Shown piece after piece: positions 59,293 to 64,000 of a DNA stretch of 64,000 nt. How positions within the stretch are numbered: position 1 is the first letter of the stretch; the number at the start of each line of letters is the position of its first letter. The DNA is from CAG-411 sp050875145 (GTDB lineage Bacteria > Bacillota > Clostridia > Lachnospirales > Lachnospiraceae). Both the position numbers and the translations under genes were made by a program. Below the pieces are notes generated by a model. It did no database searches. It was not told the DNA's origin and saw nothing but the letters and a program-made list of their open reading frames with translations. Location of the stretch: assembly GCA_050875145.1 (NCBI GenBank), contig JBNMLH010000009.1, positions 58,710 to 122,709 of the forward strand, read 5' to 3'.

Positions 59293-59416
59293 AGCATATC
59301 TTTAGTATTAGGAGCTACTGCCGGCATTGGTCACTGGGTAACAAAACTACTTACAGAAACTACAGATAATCAGGTAACCGCATATGTACGCACACCGAAA
59401 AAATTAGACACTACTT
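59289..59416 (+). pseudogene. NAD(P)-binding protein N-terminus, frameshifted
   Basis: From the ATG at 59289 the intended start MKHI is followed, after one extra T near 59301, by LVLGATAGIGHWVTKLLTETTDNQVTAYVRTPKKL in another frame. This is the Rossmann start (GxTxGxG type) of an NmrA/SDR-like protein. It is cut after about 45 residues. Confidence 0.65.
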
Positions 59417-59444
59417 TAAAAGGTGGAAGCTGTCGCTCCCACCT
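59417..59444 (-). terminator. Terminator after the ADC-like gene
   Basis: AGGTGGAAGC/GCTCCCACCT, ten bases with one mismatch, four-base loop, followed by TTTTAAA on the minus strand. Confidence 0.7.
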
Positions 59445-59490
59445 CTACATTTATTCTCATTTTATCAACTCAACAAGCCAGAAGTTGTGA

Positions 59491-60063
59491 CTATCTTTCA
59501 AAACAGACCACGTATGTCCCAAGCACTTGAATACATGGAATTTTTGCAGCATTTTCTACCGAAAAACTCTCTCTTGGGTAAATATTTTTGACTTCAGTCG
59601 GATATGCCGGTAAGGTTTTTCCTATGCTTTTTCCATGGGCATCATTTTCAGCAAATTTCCATACAAAACTACAGTCACAGAACTCCTTATTTGCTGTAAT
59701 GTTTTCCGGATTTCGCAATATTACTTCCTTATCAATAAAATAGCAGCCCGCGTTATCTTTCTCGGCAGGACAAGAACCTTCAACTCCAACACCTGTAAAA
59801 GAAATTTCAAGAAATTCTGTTATAAAGCTTGTCGTTTTACCATCCTGCTCAAAAGGCACATTCGTCCAATATCCGATATTTAACCAGCCTTTGTTTCCGT
59901 CTTTTTCTACGGCGGTATTCAATTCCACATATCCACATTTTCCATCCTGGACTTCAGCGTTAATACGAAGGACAGGACGCAGAGAGGAAAATCCATCTGG
60001 TAAAAGAGCTCTCAGCCTGTCCTGTTCAACTTCATATGCCATTACAAATTGTTCAACCTTCAT
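59491..60063 (-). CDS. Acetoacetate-decarboxylase-like protein
   Basis: 190 residues. VEQFVMAYEVEQDRLRALLPDGFSSLRPVLRINAEV and the C-terminal part ending VLGTYVVCFER resemble the acetoacetate decarboxylase/DUF2071-like fold. I cannot be sure of the catalytic Lys. Other members act on small keto acids; the substrate here is unknown. It is ended by its own terminator. Confidence 0.6.
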   Translation of the reverse strand: MKVEQFVMAYEVEQDRLRALLPDGFSSLRPVLRINAEVQDGKCGYVELNTAVEKDGNKGWLNIGYWTNVPFEQDGKTTSFITEFLEISFTGVGVEGSCPAEKDNAGCYFIDKEVILRNPENITANKEFCDCSFVWKFAENDAHGKSIGKTLPAYPTEVKNIYPRESFSVENAAKIPCIQVLGTYVVCFER

Positions 60064-60359
60064 TTTCTATTGCCTCCTTAAATTCCGATTGAGATTTCAC
60101 CTGTTTTAAGGGATTTAATAACTGTTATATTTTGTTATCAATTTCCTCACGATCCCTTGAAAACACTAAGTTTGTGACAAGTAAGCTTTCCCTTATGTTA
60201 TATCTTCCCATACGAGTTTACGAACTCTGATAAGGAAAAATACAAGGGCAGGAAAAATCTATAAAACAGTATAACACAAAATAAAAGTGACATGGTGAAC
60301 TGATTGAAATGCTTCTGATTTTTGTAACTGATGATTGATTGATAAGGAGATAAGATACG
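60064..60359. other. Stretch without a supported gene
   Basis: AT-rich DNA between the ADC-like gene and the broken DUF6061 gene. I see no frame with a ribosome site and no striking repeat. Confidence 0.4.
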
Positions 60360-60595
60360 ATGAGAACAATATTTGCAGAATACAACCTACAGTGCAATAG
60401 CATTGATGTATATACCAGTGCTAGCTATATGCTCCGCATTGATTGTTGGGAAGCAAAAAAAATTTAAAAACCACACACAGATTGGACTGTGCACTAAACA
60501 CACTTTCCATTGCTGAGCCATTGGAATACGCAAAATTGTATCTTGATGGAACAATGCAAATGTGGATAGATGCGGAAGATTCATTGGAGTTATAA
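60360..60595 (+). pseudogene. DUF6061-like gene with one-base frameshift in an A8 run
   Basis: AAGGAG precedes the ATG. The first frame reads MRTIFAEYNLQCNSIDVYTS, then ASYMLRIDCWEAKK and stops just after A8 (60454-60461). One more A would restore NLKTTHRLDCALNTL and continue to PLEYAKLYLDGTMQMWIDAEDSLEL at the natural end. Total would be about 78 residues, the DUF6061 pattern of Lachnospiraceae. Confidence 0.7.
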
Positions 60596-60645
60596 CTTTT
60601 GTTTAACACTATTCACAAATAAGTTTGTTATTTACCCCAAAATAT

Positions 60646-60705
60646 ACAGGTACCCTCTTGACTTTTTCAACAGGTGCCTGTATATTATTTATTAAAGGTA
60701 CCTGT
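60646..60705 (+). promoter_or_regulatory. Promoter and three operator-like sites of the second MarR gene
   Basis: TTGACT (60658-60663) and TATATT (60681-60686) are 17 bases apart. ACAGGTGCCTGT fills the end of the spacer (60670-60681); related ACAGGTACCC (60646-60655) and AGGTACCTGT (60696-60705) lie on each side. Likely autorepression. Confidence 0.75.
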
Positions 60706-60727
60706 CGAAAGTAAAGGAGGTCATATT

Positions 60728-61381
60728 ATGAACGATATTTATTTCGATATTTACGAGAAACTGTCAACTTTACAATGGCTTATGAAACGCCACCAGATAT
60801 TCTGTCAGGCAGAATCCGGTCCATTTGCTGACACAACCAGAGGACAGGGAAGAATTCTTGCCATGCTGAAAATTCAACCTGAGATTGCAACAAAAGAACT
60901 TGCATACTTGTTAGGAATCCGCCAGCAATCTCTTAATGAATTACTCAACAAACTTGAGAAAAATGGCTATGTAGAACGAAAACCATCAGAAAGTGACAAA
61001 CGTGTTATGATTGTTCATTTAACAGAAAAAGGAAAACAGGTTCAGCAACCGGAAACAGACTATCAAAAAATCTTTGACTGTCTGCTCCCAAACGAATTAG
61101 AGCAGCTATCCCAGTATTTAGATCGCATTATTGCAGCCTTTCAGGAACGGGATAAAAATGCTTCTGATGAAAATGACATGATCAGTTGGATGAACCGGGC
61201 TCGTGAACGCATGGGCAATGAACATTTTGACCAGTTAATGTCCATGCGAGAAAGAGCTTTCGGACACAGAAATCCACCGAAAGATATTCCGGGAGCTGAG
61301 CGTTTTTCCAGTGACTATGACGGACCTACTCCTGACAGAACCGGATTTCCACCAAGAAACTTTAATTTTGATACAAAATAA
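60728..61381 (+). CDS. MarR-family regulator with long C-terminal tail
   Basis: 217 residues from the ATG with AAAGGAGG upstream. The winged helix is clear (ATKELAYLLGIRQQSLNELLNKLEKNGYVERKPSESDKRVMIVHLTEKGK). An extra 55 residues at the end (MSMRERAFGHRNPPKDIPGA...) are unusual, rich in Pro, Arg and Asp. It precedes a MATE exporter gene, which it likely controls. Confidence 0.9.
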   Translation: MNDIYFDIYEKLSTLQWLMKRHQIFCQAESGPFADTTRGQGRILAMLKIQPEIATKELAYLLGIRQQSLNELLNKLEKNGYVERKPSESDKRVMIVHLTEKGKQVQQPETDYQKIFDCLLPNELEQLSQYLDRIIAAFQERDKNASDENDMISWMNRARERMGNEHFDQLMSMRERAFGHRNPPKDIPGAERFSSDYDGPTPDRTGFPPRNFNFDTK

Positions 61382-61408
61382 CAAAAGGCACTGTAAATTA
61401 CAGCGATA

Positions 61409-61446
61409 AGTCCTATGGAGATTTTTGAACTCCATAGGACTTTTTC
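61409..61446 (+). terminator. Terminator between MarR and MATE genes
   Basis: A perfect 12-base stem AGTCCTATGGAG/CTCCATAGGACT followed by TTTTTC. It lies inside the likely operon, so it may lower MATE expression or be read through under some conditions. Confidence 0.85.
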
Positions 61447-61476
61447 GTTTTTTATCAGAAAAAGGAGACGAACGAA

Positions 61477-62817
61477 ATGAACCAAAAAAATGAAAATTAC
61501 TGGCTTTTAGATGCACCTGTCGCAAAAGCTATATGGCACATGGCAATTCCTATGATGCTTGGAATGTCCGTAAACATTATTTATAATATTACAGATACTT
61601 TTTTCATAGGCAGATTAAATGACACTGCTGCTCTTGCTGCGATCTCACTGCTGTTGCCGTTTACAACTATTTTAATGGCAATCGGAAATTTATTTGGAAC
61701 AGGTGGAAGCACTTTATTTTCCCGACTGCTGGGAAGTAATAATACAGATAAAACAAAACTCTGTTCAAGCACAACATTATGGTTATCGTTCCTTTTCGGT
61801 CTAATCGCTGCTGTAATATCTGTAGTATTCAGTGGCTCAATTACCCAGCTTCTTGGAGCAGACCACAATACATTTTCTTATATAAGACAATATCTTGTTT
61901 TTTACGGAATCGGAGCGCCATTTATTGTTGCTAACTTTACATTAGAACAGTTAATCAGAGGTGATGGGGAATCCGTAGAATCTATGATAGGAATGATGAT
62001 AAGTGTTGGTACGAATATCATCCTTGATCCGGTTATGATGTTCGGATTACGACTCGGTATCAGCGGTGCTGCAATCGCAACCGTACTCGGAAATGCTGCC
62101 GCAGTCATCTATTATATCATCTGTATACAGAAGAAAGATAACCAGTTATCCGTACTCCCAAAATATTTCAGATTAGAAAAAGACATGTTAAAAGAAATTT
62201 TTTTTGTTGGATTATCCGCAATGTTATTGGATATTCTTTTGATTATTTCCAGTCTCATGTTTAATTATTATGCGATGAAATATGGAGATTATGTCCTTGC
62301 CGGATTTGGAATTTCACAGAAACTCGTGCAAATTGTAGACTTAATTGGCATGGGACTTTATATGGGTGTCATTCCACTTATTGCCGTTTCTTATGGTGCG
62401 AAAAACGAACTTCGTATGAAAGAGATCATCAAAAAGACTTCTCTCTATTTGGCTCTTATCATTGCAGGTCTGTTTCTTATTTTATTTACAGGCAGAAAAT
62501 TTGTTGTCCATTGCTTTTCAAATGATCCTGATGTAATACGCATAGGTGCATACATTTTAACTGTTCAGCTCTGTTCTTCCTTCTTTGCTGCCGGAGCAGG
62601 TCTTCTGACAGGAATCTTTCAGGCAAAGGGTGAAGGTACTCCTGCTGTTATTATGTCTGTTATGAGAGGTCTTATCCTCATACCGGCAATTATTTTGGGA
62701 AATTACCTTTTTAAGGTGAATGGGGTTATTTTTTCTTTGCTTACCGCAGAAGCTATTTCATGTATTACAGGTTTTATATTATATACAATCGAGAGAGCAA
62801 AAGCATTGGCAAAATGA
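61477..62817 (+). CDS. MATE-family multidrug efflux protein
   Basis: 446 residues with 12 membrane segments. MATE patterns are visible in both halves: AIPMMLGMSVNIIYNITDTFFIGRL and GDGESVESMIGMMISVGTNIILDPVMMFGLRLGISGAAIATVLGN; second half VQLCSSFFAAGAGLLTGIFQAKGEGTPAV. It exports drugs or metabolites against a sodium or proton gradient. Expression is probably governed by the upstream MarR. Confidence 0.92.
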   Translation: MNQKNENYWLLDAPVAKAIWHMAIPMMLGMSVNIIYNITDTFFIGRLNDTAALAAISLLLPFTTILMAIGNLFGTGGSTLFSRLLGSNNTDKTKLCSSTTLWLSFLFGLIAAVISVVFSGSITQLLGADHNTFSYIRQYLVFYGIGAPFIVANFTLEQLIRGDGESVESMIGMMISVGTNIILDPVMMFGLRLGISGAAIATVLGNAAAVIYYIICIQKKDNQLSVLPKYFRLEKDMLKEIFFVGLSAMLLDILLIISSLMFNYYAMKYGDYVLAGFGISQKLVQIVDLIGMGLYMGVIPLIAVSYGAKNELRMKEIIKKTSLYLALIIAGLFLILFTGRKFVVHCFSNDPDVIRIGAYILTVQLCSSFFAAGAGLLTGIFQAKGEGTPAVIMSVMRGLILIPAIILGNYLFKVNGVIFSLLTAEAISCITGFILYTIERAKALAK

Positions 62818-62934
62818 ACGTCTATGCACACTATACAAAAAAGCCAGGCAGAAATCTGCAAGGCTTTTATTGTATGGCGGAAAATTAACTGGATATTTCA
62901 GTAAACTGAAAATGGTATATCTATTTATGCCAAT

Positions 62935-63387
62935 TCAGTGCAAATAAAAAACATATTCATCAGCCAATAACTGAAAGCCATAATTCTCATACAAAGATTT
63001 TCCCATCTGAGACGGGTTTAGCATAACCTTTCCAATCTTATGTTCCCTGGCATACATCATTGCACAGTTTAATAATTTTTTCGCAATTCCTTGGTGCCGG
63101 TAAAAAGGGTCAACATACATATTCATAAGCCTTGCCACTCTGCCGTTTGGATATTTTGTTGTTGGCATCATTTCAAATAATGTAATTCCCACGGTTGCAA
63201 TCAACTGTCTGTCATATTCACAAACAAAAGCAATATGCGTTCCATTTTTTATGTTACGTTTGAAAAAGTTCAATGTTTCTGCATAAATCAATTCTGAGTT
63301 GAAATCTGAGTCAAGTTCTTTTCTCATCTGCATTCTAAGGTCAGTTAATTCTTCACAATCAGAAATTGTTGCAATTCGATATTTCAT
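62935..63387 (-). CDS. GNAT-family N-acetyltransferase
   Basis: 150 residues; I set the start at MKYRIAT with AGGAGAG upstream. Motif A is RLMNMYVDPFYRHQGIAKKLLNCAMMYA and motif B NPSQMGKSLYENYGFQLL. Substrate unknown. Confidence 0.88.
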   Translation of the reverse strand: MKYRIATISDCEELTDLRMQMRKELDSDFNSELIYAETLNFFKRNIKNGTHIAFVCEYDRQLIATVGITLFEMMPTTKYPNGRVARLMNMYVDPFYRHQGIAKKLLNCAMMYAREHKIGKVMLNPSQMGKSLYENYGFQLLADEYVFYLH

Positions 63388-63448
63388 TTTTTTCTCTCCT
63401 GCAAATCTTGATTTTCTCACATTTTTATAAAATGGAATTTAATTTGAA

Positions 63449-63961
63449 CTATTTTATACCAAACTCTTTGGCATATTTCATTACACCATGAATGAAAGTA
63501 TCATCTTGTTTTATGTTAAATGCCATAAAATTTTTATCTGGTACATCAAAAGGCGAAATAATGCCGAACAAGGTTGCTGGCACATAGCCGAATCTAGGAT
63601 AATATTTTTCACTCCCTAGAACGACAGAATATCTATATCCTAACTACCTGGCAATTCTATGTCCTTCCTTTATCAAAGCCGTTCCATTACCCTTTTTCTG
63701 ATATTCCGGCAAAACAGAAAGTGGTGCTAATGCCAAAACATCCACTGTTCCTACCTGAGCTCTTGTAAACATAATATGACCTATTATTTTCCCATTTTCT
63801 TCAGCTACAAGAGATAATTGCGGAATATATGACTCACCTGTTCTCAACTCATTTACTAAATCTTGTTCATTACCATCTGCCTGTTCAGCACTATGGAAAG
63901 CTCTCTTTACGATTTCATAGATTTCCATATAATCTTTTGGTTCTTCTTTTTTTATCTCCAT
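63449..63961 (-). pseudogene. GNAT acetyltransferase interrupted by one TAG
   Basis: From the ATG at 63961 the frame codes EIYEIVKRAFHSAEQADGNEQDLVNELR and motif A PLSVLPEYQKKGNGTALIKEGHRIAR, then TAG (63644-63646). The same frame continues LGYRYSVVLGSEKYYPRFGYVPATLFGI to a natural stop at 63449. The missing part is motif B and the end of an otherwise full-length protein of about 170 residues. Confidence 0.8.
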
Positions 63962-64000
63962 AAAACACCTCATTAAACTGGAATTTCTATTTCTGTTGCC

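Noticed and set aside
1..64000. CRISPR arrays
   Set aside because: No regularly spaced direct repeats of CRISPR length were seen; the only tandem repeats are the 22-bp phage end units and the SH3 duplication.
1..64000. tRNA and rRNA genes
   Set aside because: No cloverleaf with GGTTCGAATCC-type arm or rRNA-like segment was noticed; the prophage is also not inserted in a tRNA.

Overview
The window is a piece of a low-GC, endospore-forming Firmicutes chromosome, most likely a gut Lachnospiraceae. The evidence is an alpha/beta-type small acid-soluble spore protein, Firmicutes-type AGGAGG ribosome sites, VanZ, LytTR and DUF6061-like proteins, and a type-2 IleRS; the family assignment is inference. 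The window has three parts. (1) Positions 1-7139, host: a partial secreted protein, an L-asparaginase, an ABC exporter with a LytTR regulator, a VanZ-like protein with a secreted partner, and the spore protein. (2) Positions 7145-41345, a complete Mu-like transposable prophage of 34,201 bp. (3) Positions 41351-64000, host: a large GGDEF regulator, a ClC channel, GIY-YIG protein, IleRS, and then an accessory stretch with two MarR loci, a CsoR-controlled metal ATPase, a DUF3990 pair, several GNATs, and many broken genes (hsdM, IS3, MATE, NAD(P)-binding protein, DUF6061, GNAT). The prophage ends can be set to the base: both begin 5'-TGTA, share a TGACAAAA-containing site at the same distance from the end, and are flanked by the 5-bp direct repeat CAAAC (7140-7144 and 41346-41350), as expected for Mu-type transposition. 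Almost all phage genes are on the minus strand and run from the repressor end (L, near 41345) to the tail-fibre end (R, 7145): repressor (plus strand), early genes, Ner-like protein, MuA-like DDE transposase, MuB-like ATPase, GemA-like protein, endolysin, Mor-type activator, holin, terminase, portal, F, I/Z, capsid, contractile tail, baseplate and tail fibre. The most notable system is a diversity-generating retroelement (DGR) at the tail-fibre end. It consists of a variable C-type-lectin-like tail protein (9664-10587), a perfect 10-bp stem-loop after its stop codon, an Avd-like accessory protein, a 96-bp template repeat (TR, 8881-8976) and a reverse transcriptase carrying the DGR-type IGSQISQ and YMDD motifs. 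TR and the variable repeat (VR, 9683-9778) differ at 11 positions and every one is an adenine in the TR coding strand. In phage Mu the equivalent genome end carries the Gin-invertible tail-fibre switch, so this phage appears to use retroelement mutagenesis where Mu uses inversion. Other readable mechanisms include an A AAA AAG frameshift site in the tail chaperone gene, a nested protease/scaffold gene, a central intergenic region with tandem palindromes placed like Mu's strong gyrase site, and four copies of a 15-bp putative repressor operator, one inside the spacer of a perfect-consensus early promoter. In the host part, a 161-bp palindrome lies just upstream of ileS, a LytTR regulator has Asn at the phospho-acceptor position, and a membrane protein is fused to a cytidylate-kinase-like domain.
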